A DNA stretch of 26,112 bases, from assembly GCA_002404605.1 (NCBI GenBank), contig DHKA01000021.1:1-26112 (forward strand). The letters run 5' to 3'. Under the pieces are notes generated by a model. That model saw nothing but the letters and a program-made list of their open reading frames with translations. It did no database searches and was not told the origin of the DNA. The position numbers were made by a program, and so were the translations under genes. This document shows, piece after piece, positions 16,047 through 23,364 of this stretch. This DNA is from Clostridiales bacterium UBA4706 (GTDB taxonomy: Bacteria; Bacillota; Clostridia; Oscillospirales; Oscillospiraceae). Numbering within the stretch: position 1 is the stretch's first letter; every line of letters starts with the position of its first letter.

Positions 16047-16687
16047 ACCGATTCGATGCCGTCCTCTTCGATCTGGACGGAACGCTCTTATACACGCTTG
16101 CCGACATTGCTGCGGCCGTCAACGGCGCGCTGCGCGAAATGCACCGCCCGGAACGGACAGTCGCAGAGATCCGCTCTATGGTCGGCAACGGCGCGAAAAT
16201 GCTCATCACCCGCGCGCTCGGCCCGGGGCAGGAGGCGCTCATCGACGATACGCTCGATATCTATGCCAGGCTCTACGCCGCCCACGCGCAGGAACACGTG
16301 ACGCCCTACGAGGGCATCCCGGAGCTTCTGGACGCGCTGCATGAGCGCGGCATCCGCACCGCGTGCGTCACGAACAAGGACCATACCGACGCCGCGCCGA
16401 TGCTGCAAAAGTTCTTCGGAGAGAAAATTTCCCATGTGGAGGGCCGGAAGCCTGGCCGTCCCGTGAAGCCCGCGCCCGACGCGGTGTACGATGCGCTCAA
16501 AGCGCTCGGCGTCGATCCGTCCCGCGCGCTCTATGTCGGCGACTCCGGCGTGGACAGCGAAACGGCGAAAAATGCGGGGCTCCCCTGCGTCCTCTGTGAC
16601 TGGGGCTACTGGGACCGCGACAAATTGGAGAACTGCGCCGCGCTGGGGATCCTGAGCGCCCCGGCGGAGCTATTACAATATGTGTGA
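16043..16687 (+). CDS. gph: HAD-family phosphatase, phosphoglycolate-phosphatase-like
   Basis: A 214-residue haloacid dehalogenase-type phosphatase. The nucleophile motif DLDGT is at residues 10-14 (Asp10 nucleophile, Asp12 acid/base). A helical cap domain follows, with motif II around CVTNKDH near 111-117, a Lys in KPGRPVKPAP and the acidic motif YVGDSGVDSETAKNAG near 169-184. The pattern is closest to Gph (2-phosphoglycolate phosphatase), but HAD substrate predictions are soft, and pyrophosphatase (PpaX) or other small phosphate esters are possible. The start overlaps the yifB stop (ATGA). The stop lies eight bases before the preferred thiI start. Confidence 0.88.
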
Positions 16688-16694
16688 GGTCAAT

Positions 16695-17867
16695 ATGCAG
16701 GACATCATTCTTCTCAAGCAGGGCGAGATCGTCCTCAAGGGTCTGAACAAGAAATACTTTGAGCAGAAGCTCATTTCCAACGTGAAGCGCCGTCTGCGCT
16801 CGCTCGGCGAGTTTGACGTGATGTGCACGCAGTCCACGATCTACGTCGAGCCGAAGTCGGACGATATCGATATGGACGAAACGCAGCACGCCATGACAAA
16901 GGTGTTCGGTATCGCCGCCGTGGTGCGCGCCGCCGCGTGCGACAAAACACCCGAGGCGATGGCGCAAAAAGCCATCGAGTACATGGCCGAAGCCATGCGC
17001 GAAGCCAAGAGCTTCAAGGTCGAGACGCGCCGCGCGGACAAGGCGTTCCCGATGACCTCCATCGAGGTCAGCCAGTACGTCGGCGGCGAGCTTGCCGAGG
17101 CCTTCCCGGAGACCGCCGTGGACGTCCATAACCCGGAGCTCACCGTGCACGTGGAGGTGCGCGAGCGCGCCGCCTACATCCACCGTCCCCCGCTGCCCGG
17201 CGCGGGCGGTCTTCCCGTCGGCTGCGGCGGCACGGCGGTAACGCTGCTCTCCGGCGGCATCGATTCGCCGGTATCGACGTATATGATCGCCAAGCGCGGC
17301 GTACATATGATCCCGGTGCATTTCTTCTCGTTCCCGTACACCTCGGAGCTGGCCAAGCAGAAGGTGCTCGATCTTGCCAGGGAGCTCACCGCCTACTGCG
17401 GGCGGCTCACCGTGGAGGTCGTGCCGTTCACGCACATCCAGACCGAGATCCGCGACAAGTGCCCCGAGGAATATTTCACGCTCATCATGCGCCGGTTTAT
17501 GATGCGCATCGCGCAGGAGGTCGCCGACCGCAACGGTGCGAAGGCGCTCGTCACGGGCGAAAATCTCGGCCAGGTCGCCTCGCAGACGATGGAAGCGCTC
17601 GGCTGCACTGAGGCCGTCACGCGCCTGCCCGTGCTGCGCCCGCTCATCGGCTTTGACAAGGAAGAGATCGTCCGCCTGTCCCGCAAGATCGGCACGTTCG
17701 AGCTCTCCACGCTGCCCTACGAGGACTGCTGCACGGTGTTCACGCCGCGCCACCCCCGCACGCGGCCCCGCATCGACGCCGTGGAGGAAGCGGAAGCTGT
17801 GCTCGATATCGAAGGACTCGTCGCCGAGGCGATGGCCGGCATCGAGCGCGTGCGCTTCGATCCCTGA
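16695..17867 (+). CDS. thiI: tRNA 4-thiouridine sulfurtransferase ThiI
   Basis: A 390-residue enzyme that transfers sulfur to uridine 8 of tRNA and, in many bacteria, feeds thiazole synthesis for thiamine. An N-terminal ferredoxin-like region is followed by the THUMP domain (about 60-165). The PP-loop ATPase has SGGIDS at 186-191, and the typical GENLGQVASQTMEALG and YEDCCTVFTPRHPRTRP (paired Cys) follow. It lacks the C-terminal rhodanese domain of the E. coli protein, as is normal for Firmicutes. The ATG at 16695 is preferred because GAGG precedes it and homologues begin with a comparable short lead; an ATG at 16680 would add five residues. No cysteine desulfurase gene lies beside it. Confidence 0.95.
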   Translation: MQDIILLKQGEIVLKGLNKKYFEQKLISNVKRRLRSLGEFDVMCTQSTIYVEPKSDDIDMDETQHAMTKVFGIAAVVRAAACDKTPEAMAQKAIEYMAEAMREAKSFKVETRRADKAFPMTSIEVSQYVGGELAEAFPETAVDVHNPELTVHVEVRERAAYIHRPPLPGAGGLPVGCGGTAVTLLSGGIDSPVSTYMIAKRGVHMIPVHFFSFPYTSELAKQKVLDLARELTAYCGRLTVEVVPFTHIQTEIRDKCPEEYFTLIMRRFMMRIAQEVADRNGAKALVTGENLGQVASQTMEALGCTEAVTRLPVLRPLIGFDKEEIVRLSRKIGTFELSTLPYEDCCTVFTPRHPRTRPRIDAVEEAEAVLDIEGLVAEAMAGIERVRFDP

Positions 17868-17889
17868 TTTTCTTTTAAGGAGGCGTCCT

Positions 17890-19119
17890 ATGAACGCCGA
17901 AATTCTCTTCGTCGGGACGGAGCTTCTGCTCGGCGGCACGGTCAACACCGACGCGCGGGACATTTCTCTCGCGCTCGCGGAGCTGGGCGTGAACGTCTAC
18001 TGGCACACCGTCGTCGGCGACAATCCCGCCCGGCTCACCGAGTGCATTTACCGCGCGCGGAACCGCGCCGATCTCATCATCACGACCGGCGGTCTCGGTC
18101 CGACGTGCGACGATCTCACCAAGCAGACGCTCGCGCGCGCCTTTGACCGGAAGCTCTATCTCAACGAGGCCGCGCTCGCGGATATTCGCGAATACTTTGC
18201 CGAGCGCGGCCGGAGCTTTACCGACAACAACCTCCGGCAGGCATATCTCCCCGAGGGGAGCATCATGCTGCCGAACGACTGCGGCACCGCGCCGGGATGC
18301 ATCATCGAGGACGGGAATGTCCGTGTCGTCATGCTGCCCGGCCCGCCGAGAGAGTGCGTCACGATGCTGCGGAACTACGTGATGCCGTATCTCCAGAAGC
18401 TCTCCGGCGCCGTGATACGCTCGCACATGATCCGCTTTTTCGGCATCGGTGAGAGCGCGATGGAAACGCGCCTGCGCTCCTTTATGGACGGGGCAAACCC
18501 CACCGTCGCGCCGTACTCCCGCGAGGGCGAATGCTGGGTGCGCGTCACCGCCAAGGGCGCGAACGAAGCGGAATGCGAAGCGCTCATGGAGCCGGTGATC
18601 GAGGATATCCGCGATAAGATGGGCGATCTCGTTTACGGCATCGACTGCGCTTCGCTCGAAGAGCGCGTATTGCAGCTTTTGCAGGAGAAAAACACGTCGC
18701 TCGCCGTGGCGGAGAGCTGCACGGGCGGTCTGCTCGCGCAGCGCATCACCGATATCCCCGGTGCAAGCGCGCACTTCCTCGGCGGCGTCGTAACGTATAC
18801 CGAGGACGCCAAGGTCCGTCTGCTCGATATGGACGAGGACCTCATCGCCGAAAACGGCGTCGTGAGCATGCCGGTCGCGGCAAAGATGGCCAAGCGCGTG
18901 CGCAAGGCGCTCGGCAGCGACATGGGCATCGGCATCACCGGCTGGGCCGGGCCCGACGGAGACGACGTGGGGCTCGTGTTCGTGGCGCTCGCCTCGCGCG
19001 GCGGCTGCTTCGTCCGCCGTCTGCAATGCGGCCACGCGCCGCGGCCGCGCATACGGCTCATCGCGGCCAGCAATGCTTTGGATATGATCCGGCGGTATCT
19101 CACCGGATTGGATGTATAA
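17890..19119 (+). CDS. cinA: CinA: competence/damage-inducible family, nicotinamide-nucleotide amidase
   Basis: A 409-residue two-domain protein. Residues 1-170 form the MoCF-biosynthesis-like (COG1058) domain, with ILFVGTELLLG and TTGGLGPTCDDLTK. The C-terminal part (about 250-409) is the CinA amidase domain, with AESCTGGLLAQRIT, GASAHFLGGVVTYT and GITGWAGPDG. In related bacteria this protein recycles NMN to nicotinate mononucleotide and clears ADP-ribose; the link to competence is by regulation. I chose the ATG at 17890 because TTAAGGAGGCG precedes it and homologues start MNAEI-like; the reading frame is open further upstream inside thiI. recA, which often follows cinA, is absent. Confidence 0.95.
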   Translation: MNAEILFVGTELLLGGTVNTDARDISLALAELGVNVYWHTVVGDNPARLTECIYRARNRADLIITTGGLGPTCDDLTKQTLARAFDRKLYLNEAALADIREYFAERGRSFTDNNLRQAYLPEGSIMLPNDCGTAPGCIIEDGNVRVVMLPGPPRECVTMLRNYVMPYLQKLSGAVIRSHMIRFFGIGESAMETRLRSFMDGANPTVAPYSREGECWVRVTAKGANEAECEALMEPVIEDIRDKMGDLVYGIDCASLEERVLQLLQEKNTSLAVAESCTGGLLAQRITDIPGASAHFLGGVVTYTEDAKVRLLDMDEDLIAENGVVSMPVAAKMAKRVRKALGSDMGIGITGWAGPDGDDVGLVFVALASRGGCFVRRLQCGHAPRPRIRLIAASNALDMIRRYLTGLDV

Positions 19120-19141
19120 AATGAAAAGGAGACAACAACGA

Positions 19142-19696
19142 ATGATGACTTACACCATGGATATCGCCGGTCTCAAGCGCGATCTGCCGCTCTGCCCGGT
19201 GAGCGACGATCTGTACATCGGCGCATTCGTCATGTTCGGCGATGTGGAAATGACCATCCACGCCGCCAAGGAACTGCTCAAGCGCGCCCCCGAGTTTGAC
19301 TACATCATCGCGCCCGAAGCCAAGGCGATCCCGCTCGCGTATGAAATGTCCCGTCAGAGCGGCGTACAGTACCTTCTCGCCCGCAAAAAGGCGAAGGCGT
19401 ACATGACCGGCATTTTCGAGGTGCATGTGCACTCCATCACCACGGCCGGCACACAGACGCTCGTCATCGACACCGCGGACGCCGAGCGCATGAAGGGCAA
19501 GCGCATCCTCATCGTGGACGACGTGATCTCCACCGGCGAGAGCCTGCGCGCCATGGAAGAGCTTGTGAAGAAGGCCGGCGGCAACATCGTCGGCAAGATG
19601 GCGGTCCTCGCCGAGGGCGGCGCGATCGAGCGGCACGACATCACCGTGCTCGCCCCCCTGCCTCTCTTCAACCCGGACGGAACGCTCAAGAACTAA
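19142..19696 (+). CDS. Adenine-phosphoribosyltransferase-like protein
   Basis: A type I phosphoribosyltransferase of 184 residues. The PRPP-binding loop is IVDDVISTGES at 124-134, and the segment IIAPEAKAIPLAYEM near 55-69 resembles the same region of adenine and xanthine phosphoribosyltransferases. It probably salvages a purine base with PRPP, but the order of the N-terminal part differs enough that I give no gene symbol. The ATG at 19142 is chosen for AAAAGGAGA nine bases upstream; an ATG at 19112 overlapping cinA is in frame but has no ribosome binding site. It ends at the hairpin at 19701-19727 and closes the hisS gene run. Confidence 0.88.
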   Translation: MMTYTMDIAGLKRDLPLCPVSDDLYIGAFVMFGDVEMTIHAAKELLKRAPEFDYIIAPEAKAIPLAYEMSRQSGVQYLLARKKAKAYMTGIFEVHVHSITTAGTQTLVIDTADAERMKGKRILIVDDVISTGESLRAMEELVKKAGGNIVGKMAVLAEGGAIERHDITVLAPLPLFNPDGTLKN

Positions 19697-19700
19697 TGAA

Positions 19701-19727
19701 AATGGGAGCCGGATCTCGGCTCCCATT
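19701..19727. terminator. Bidirectional terminator between the PRT gene and tadA
   Basis: An 11-bp perfect stem (AATGGGAGCCG, 19701-19711, with 19717-19727) and a five-base loop. On the minus strand it is followed by TTTTCATTA, giving a proper T run after tadA. On the plus strand the T run is weaker. It lies between two converging genes. Confidence 0.85.
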
Positions 19728-19737
19728 CCATTGCCTT

Positions 19738-20172
19738 TTATTTCTCCCGCATCCGCAAAAAGAAATTCCGCAGCAGCGCGGCGCACTCATCCTTCCTCAC
19801 GCCGCCGTACACCCGCGGCTGAAACCCGTAGTTTTCAAAAAACAGGTCGATCACGCTGCCGCACGAGCCGCTTTTCGCTTCCCGCGCGCCGTACACCACC
19901 GTGGGGATGCGCGCGTTCAATATCGCCCCGGCACACATGGGGCAGGGCTCGAGCGTCACATACAGCGTACACCCGTCCAGCCGCCACGTGCCGAGCGCGC
20001 GGCAGGCCTCGCGGATGGCCTCGATCTCGGCGTGGGCGGTCGCGTCCGCGCCCTCCTCGCGCCGGTTTCGCCCCCGTCCGATCACGTTCCCTGCGCCGTC
20101 GGTGATAACGCAGCCGACCGGTATCTCCCCCGCGGCGGCGGCTTCGCGCGCGAGCGCGAGCGCGGCGTCCAT
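19738..20172 (-). CDS. tadA: tRNA-specific adenosine deaminase TadA
   Basis: A 144-residue zinc deaminase that converts adenosine 34 to inosine in the tRNA-Arg(ACG) anticodon. The zinc and catalytic motif is complete: His47-Ala-Glu49 (TAHAE) and Cys77-x2-Cys80 (EPCPMC). ARIPTVVYGAREAKSG and DECAALLRNFF near the end match TadA more than cytosine or guanine deaminases. The ATG at 20172 has AGGA seven bases upstream and avoids overlap with mntP. In-frame ATGs at 20199, 20211 and 20217 would restore a fuller first helix, as in Bacillus TadA, but would overlap the start of mntP on the other strand. The start is therefore uncertain. Confidence 0.92.
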   Translation of the reverse strand: MDAALALAREAAAAGEIPVGCVITDGAGNVIGRGRNRREEGADATAHAEIEAIREACRALGTWRLDGCTLYVTLEPCPMCAGAILNARIPTVVYGAREAKSGSCGSVIDLFFENYGFQPRVYGGVRKDECAALLRNFFLRMREK

Positions 20173-20197
20173 ATTCTTTTCCTGTGCGGAGGTCCCC

Positions 20198-20761
20198 ATG
20201 CTTTCTGTCATACTCATCGGTATTTCCCTTTCCATGGATGCGTTTGCGGTGTCCGTTACGAACGGTCTCGCCATGCGCCCGTTCAAGACGGGCTATGCGT
20301 TCTGGCACGGGCTGTATTTCGGCGCGTTCCAGTTTCTCATGCCGCTCGCGGGCTACATTCTCGGCAGCACGGTGTCCGGCTATGTCACGGCCATCGGCCC
20401 GTATGTGAGTTTTGCGCTGCTCGCGTTCATCGGCGGCAAAATGATCCTTGAGGCCGTGCGCGGCGGCGAGGAAGGTTCCGGCGGCATGGCGGTGCTCTCC
20501 CATAAGCGGCTGCTCGCGCTTGCCGTAGCAACGAGCATCGACGCGCTCGCCGTCGGTGTGAGCTTCGCGTTCTCGCCTCCGGGCCCCGGCGTTGTGCTCT
20601 CGTGCGCCGTTATCGGCTGCACAACGTTCCTCATCGCCTTCGGCGGTGCCATGGCCGCGAGCCGCATCCCCGGTATCCACCCGAAAAAAGCGGAGATCGT
20701 CGGCGGTCTCGTCCTGGTCGGCATCGGCGTCAAGCTGCTGCTCGAAGGTCTACTCAAATAA
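20198..20761 (+). CDS. mntP: Manganese efflux pump MntP
   Basis: A 187-residue membrane protein with six predicted spans in two similar halves. Each half carries the family's Asp in a membrane helix: Asp14 (SMDAFAVS) and Asp115 (SIDALAVG), matching E. coli MntP Asp16 and Asp118. It exports Mn(II) and guards against overload. The ATG at 20198 has GGAGGT six bases upstream. Only 25 bases separate it from the divergent tadA start, so the promoter must lie inside tadA, and the upstream gap has no room for the manganese riboswitch that often precedes mntP. A strong terminator follows. Confidence 0.94.
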   Translation: MLSVILIGISLSMDAFAVSVTNGLAMRPFKTGYAFWHGLYFGAFQFLMPLAGYILGSTVSGYVTAIGPYVSFALLAFIGGKMILEAVRGGEEGSGGMAVLSHKRLLALAVATSIDALAVGVSFAFSPPGPGVVLSCAVIGCTTFLIAFGGAMAASRIPGIHPKKAEIVGGLVLVGIGVKLLLEGLLK

Positions 20762-20793
20762 TTATACCCTCTTTTGCCGCTTTGGTAAAGGCC

Positions 20794-20837
20794 AAAAGCA
20801 CGCCGGGCTTTCCTTCGGGAAGGCCTGGTGCTTTTTT
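20794..20837 (+). terminator. Rho-independent terminator of mntP
   Basis: A long imperfect hairpin. AAAAGCAC (20794-20801) pairs with GTGCTTTT (20828-20835), and the tip is CTTTCC-TTCG-GGAAGG with a UUCG tetraloop. A run of six T ends it. Confidence 0.9.
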
Positions 20838-20851
20838 CAGCAAGCACGTGA

Positions 20852-20870
20852 AAATTGGTTCAACCAATTT
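20852..20870 (+). promoter_or_regulatory. Perfect palindrome, probable GntR-family operator
   Basis: AAATTGGTT-C-AACCAATTT is a perfect 9+1+9 inverted repeat, flanked by a further GCAC/GTGC pair (20844-20847 and 20871-20874). The core ATTGGTnnnACCAAT is the form bound by FCD-type GntR regulators such as PdhR, and a gene for exactly this regulator type lies 555 bases downstream. It sits 40 bases upstream of the ridA -35 box. The binding partner is an inference. Confidence 0.7.
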
Positions 20871-20910
20871 GTGCAGTTCCACGATTTTCTGTTTTGTCCT
20901 CATTTTTGTC

Positions 20911-20938
20911 TTGATTCTTTTCGGTTTTGGTGTATACT
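20911..20938 (+). promoter_or_regulatory. Promoter of ridA
   Basis: TTGATT (20911-20916), a 16-base spacer and TATACT (20933-20938). A TTGGT half-site (20927-20931) abuts the -10, and an ACCAAT lies at 20956-20961, both resembling half of the upstream palindrome. AAAGGAG precedes the ATG at 21010. Confidence 0.65.
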
Positions 20939-21009
20939 CCGGATCAAGAGGTAGGACCAATCCAAAGAGTAAGCGAATGGATCCTATGACTATGGAAAGG
21001 AGAACGATT

Positions 21010-21357
21010 ATGGAACGATTTGGCGGAAACGGGCGCTATCATGACGCCGTCGTCCACAATGGCGTCGTTTACCTGTCCGGTCAGACCGCAACGGAGGCCG
21101 GAGACGACATCACGCTGCAGTCGCAGCAGACGCTCGATAAGGTGAGAAAACTGCTGGAAGAGCACGGCTCGGACCGCGATCATATCCTCCACGCAGACGT
21201 TTATCTGCGCGAGCAGGCGGACGTTGCGGCGTTCAACGCCGTCTGGGACGCATGGATCCAAAAAGAGACCGCCCCCACGAGAGCCTGCATGGTCTGCAAG
21301 CTGGGCCGGACGCCCATTCTGGTGGAGGTTGTCGTCACCGCCGCGGTCCGGGAATGA
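21010..21357 (+). CDS. RidA/YjgF family protein, probable imine/enamine deaminase
   Basis: A 115-residue trimeric-type Rid protein that starts MERFGGNGRY and contains VVYLSGQTA, TLDKVRKLLEEHG and TRACMVCKLGRTPILVEVVVTA. Arg91 (TRAC) aligns with the active-site Arg of RidA, which binds the substrate carboxylate, and Glu106 matches the conserved late Glu. RidA hydrolyses reactive 2-aminoacrylate and other 2-imino acids to 2-keto acids and ammonia. The ATG at 21010 is chosen for GGAAAGGAG ahead of it; the reading frame is open far upstream without meaning. As the first gene of a locus with an opine-dehydrogenase-type enzyme, it may remove imines made by that pathway. The subfamily within Rid is not settled. 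Confidence 0.92.
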   Translation: MERFGGNGRYHDAVVHNGVVYLSGQTATEAGDDITLQSQQTLDKVRKLLEEHGSDRDHILHADVYLREQADVAAFNAVWDAWIQKETAPTRACMVCKLGRTPILVEVVVTAAVRE

Positions 21358-21358
21358 T

Positions 21359-21388
21359 TTGATTTCCGTGGGCGCGTTGGTGTATAAT
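21359..21388 (+). promoter_or_regulatory. Promoter of the gntR gene
   Basis: TTGATT (21359-21364), an 18-base spacer and TATAAT (21383-21388). TTGGT (21377-21381) lies just before the -10 and ACCAAT (21399-21404) just after the start point, flanking the -10 like operator half-sites. AGGAGGA precedes the ATG at 21426. Confidence 0.8.
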
Positions 21389-21425
21389 AACTTATCCCAC
21401 CAATGCAACGCAGGAGGAATCGTCC

Positions 21426-22124
21426 ATGTATCTGCCAAACGCCGGCTTTGCCTTCAAGGAAAATAAAAACGTCCACAACCTTCTGGCCTATATATCCAAA
21501 AAGGGCTTCTCCGTGGGCGACAAGCTCCCGCCGGAGCGCGAGCTGGCCGAGCAGCTCGGCATCAGCCGCAACTCCCTGCGCGAGGCGCTGAAGGTGCTTG
21601 AGGCGATGGGCGTTGTAGAGATCCGCCACGGCAGCGGCATTTTCCTCCAGAAGGAAGATACGCAGCCCGGCGACGGCAACTCTCTCTGGCTGATGATCCA
21701 CCGGGACGAGATACTGAACATCCTCACCGTGCGCGAAGCGCTCGATCTCAAGGCGATCGACCTCATCCCCGAGGAGGATTACCCCCGCCTCCGGGACGAG
21801 ATGAAAGCATGCATCGCCGCCGTGCGCAAAACGGAGATGACGAACGAGGACATGCTCCGCCACGACCTCGAATTTCACAACATCATCCGCCGCGCCGCCA
21901 ACAACGACATTCTTTTGAATATCTGCGTCACGCTGACCGGCACGATCTACGACGAACGCCGGGTGCTCTTCACGCACACGAACTATGTGGAGCAGTCGCT
22001 CTGGGAGCACAACCAGATCGCCAACGCCTTCGGCTCGCTCGACGTCAATCAGGTCAAGCAGGCGTACACCGCCCACCTTGCCACGACCCGTTCGAGCATC
22101 GAACTGTCCCAGTCAGAAGCCTGA
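21426..22124 (+). CDS. GntR-family regulator, FCD (FadR) subfamily
   Basis: A 232-residue transcription factor. Residues 12-75 form the winged helix, with the family line DKLPPERELAEQLGISRNSL and RHGSGIFL. Residues 95-225 are the helical FCD ligand domain, whose metal site reads Asp147, His151, His195 and His217. In this subfamily the metal helps bind a carboxylate effector such as lactate, pyruvate or a sugar acid. It lies between ridA and three enzyme genes, so it most likely controls them by sensing a pathway acid, and also its own promoter. The downstream gap of 76 bases has one more ACCAATTTT half-site (22166-22174). The effector is unknown. Confidence 0.94.
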   Translation: MYLPNAGFAFKENKNVHNLLAYISKKGFSVGDKLPPERELAEQLGISRNSLREALKVLEAMGVVEIRHGSGIFLQKEDTQPGDGNSLWLMIHRDEILNILTVREALDLKAIDLIPEEDYPRLRDEMKACIAAVRKTEMTNEDMLRHDLEFHNIIRRAANNDILLNICVTLTGTIYDERRVLFTHTNYVEQSLWEHNQIANAFGSLDVNQVKQAYTAHLATTRSSIELSQSEA

Positions 22125-22200
22125 CCGCCCCGCGCGGCCGGTTTCTTTATACCGTAAGTCATCCTACCAATTTTCAAAAACAGAAAACGGAGAAACCACC

Positions 22201-23328
22201 ATGAAAGAGATCACCGATCTTCAGCGCAAGATGCTGAAAAAGTACAACCTGGACGCTATGGTCACCATGACGCCGGAGAACATCACCTACGTCACCGGCG
22301 CTTACATCCCCACGCAGGTCACGGTCCGCAGCCGCAAGGTCATCCACATCATCACCGAGAAGCACGATCCCGTCGTCATCGTCGTGAACATTGAAGAGCC
22401 CATCATGCGCGCCCAGAGCTGGATGGAGCAGAAGAGCATCATCAGCTACAACGAGTTCACCCAGAACCCGATGATGATCGCCATCGACAAGCTCAAGGAG
22501 TTCGGCATGGAGACGAAGCGCATCGGTATGGAGCTCTCCTATCTCTCCGCCATCGATATGGATCTCATGCACAAGGAGCTGCCGCACGCCGAGATCGTCA
22601 ACGCCGACGCCGCGTACGAAGAGATGCGCTTCATCAAGATGCAGTTTGAGCTTGACCGCATCATCTCCTTCGGCTCCAACATCGAAGAGGTCATTTACGG
22701 CGCATTTGCCAGCGCCCGCGCCGGCATGACCGAGAAGGACATTTACCGCTTCATCTCCAACGGCTTCGCCGAGATCGCCAAGGGCGACAAGATGTCCATG
22801 CCGATGGTCGGCTCCGGCGTGCGCAGCTGCCTGCTCAACGGCGAGCCCACCGACAAGGTGCTCGAAAAGGGCGACATCGTCCGCGTGGACGTGATGGGCA
22901 CGAAGGACAACTATTACTGCGACTGCTGCCGCACCGCCGTCGTCGGCACGCCGACCGAGCACCAGGCGGAGACATGGAGCAAGCTCGTCAAGGCGCATGA
23001 CGATGCCATTGCCCAGATCAAGCCGGGCGTGAGCACCAAAACGATCTACGATAACTTTGCCAGGCAGTTCACCGAATGGGGCTTCAAGCCCGTCGCGTTC
23101 ATCGGCCACGGTCTCGGCCTCACGCTGCACGAGGAGCCGTACATCAACACCTACAAGGACACCACGCTGCGCGAGAACATGGTCCTCTGCGTCGAGCCGA
23201 TCCACGTGATCGACGGTGAGTGCGGCTACCAGCTCGAAAACGAGGTTCTTGTCACGGCGGACGGCCACCGGATGATCACCGGCACGCACCACCCGTACCA
23301 GCAGCTCGCCACCATCCGCGCGGACTGA
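22201..23328 (+). CDS. M24 family metallopeptidase-fold protein (Xaa-Pro peptidase/creatinase-like)
   Basis: A 375-residue protein with a creatinase-type N-terminal domain (1-140, including NLDAMVTMTPENITYVTG) and a pita-bread catalytic domain (about 150-370). All five dinuclear-metal ligands of the family are present: Asp230, Asp241, His303 (GHGLGL), Glu332 (CVEP) and Glu346 (LENE). His310 in HEEP is also kept. The conserved His of the SG..........H motif (proton transfer in Xaa-Pro peptidases and methionine aminopeptidase) is Asn213 (SGVRSCLLNGEP). It may cleave an Xaa-Pro or other N-substituted amide, or act like creatinase on a C-N bond. CGGAGAAA precedes the ATG; the frame is open far upstream inside gntR, which I do not count. 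Confidence 0.9.
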   Translation: MKEITDLQRKMLKKYNLDAMVTMTPENITYVTGAYIPTQVTVRSRKVIHIITEKHDPVVIVVNIEEPIMRAQSWMEQKSIISYNEFTQNPMMIAIDKLKEFGMETKRIGMELSYLSAIDMDLMHKELPHAEIVNADAAYEEMRFIKMQFELDRIISFGSNIEEVIYGAFASARAGMTEKDIYRFISNGFAEIAKGDKMSMPMVGSGVRSCLLNGEPTDKVLEKGDIVRVDVMGTKDNYYCDCCRTAVVGTPTEHQAETWSKLVKAHDDAIAQIKPGVSTKTIYDNFARQFTEWGFKPVAFIGHGLGLTLHEEPYINTYKDTTLRENMVLCVEPIHVIDGECGYQLENEVLVTADGHRMITGTHHPYQQLATIRAD

Positions 23329-23364
23329 TAACAGAGAGAAAGCAACAAAGAGGAGGACGCATCC

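Noticed and set aside
16497..17963. Minus-strand open frame opposite gph end, thiI and cinA start
   Set aside because: Antisense shadow of well-identified genes.
19901..20197. Upstream in-frame extension of mntP across tadA
   Set aside because: The extension has no membrane or MntP-like sequence, and the ATG at 20198 has a good ribosome binding site.
20602..21009. Upstream in-frame extension of ridA through the mntP end and its terminator
   Set aside because: It runs through a terminator hairpin and a promoter; RidA homologues begin near the ATG at 21010.
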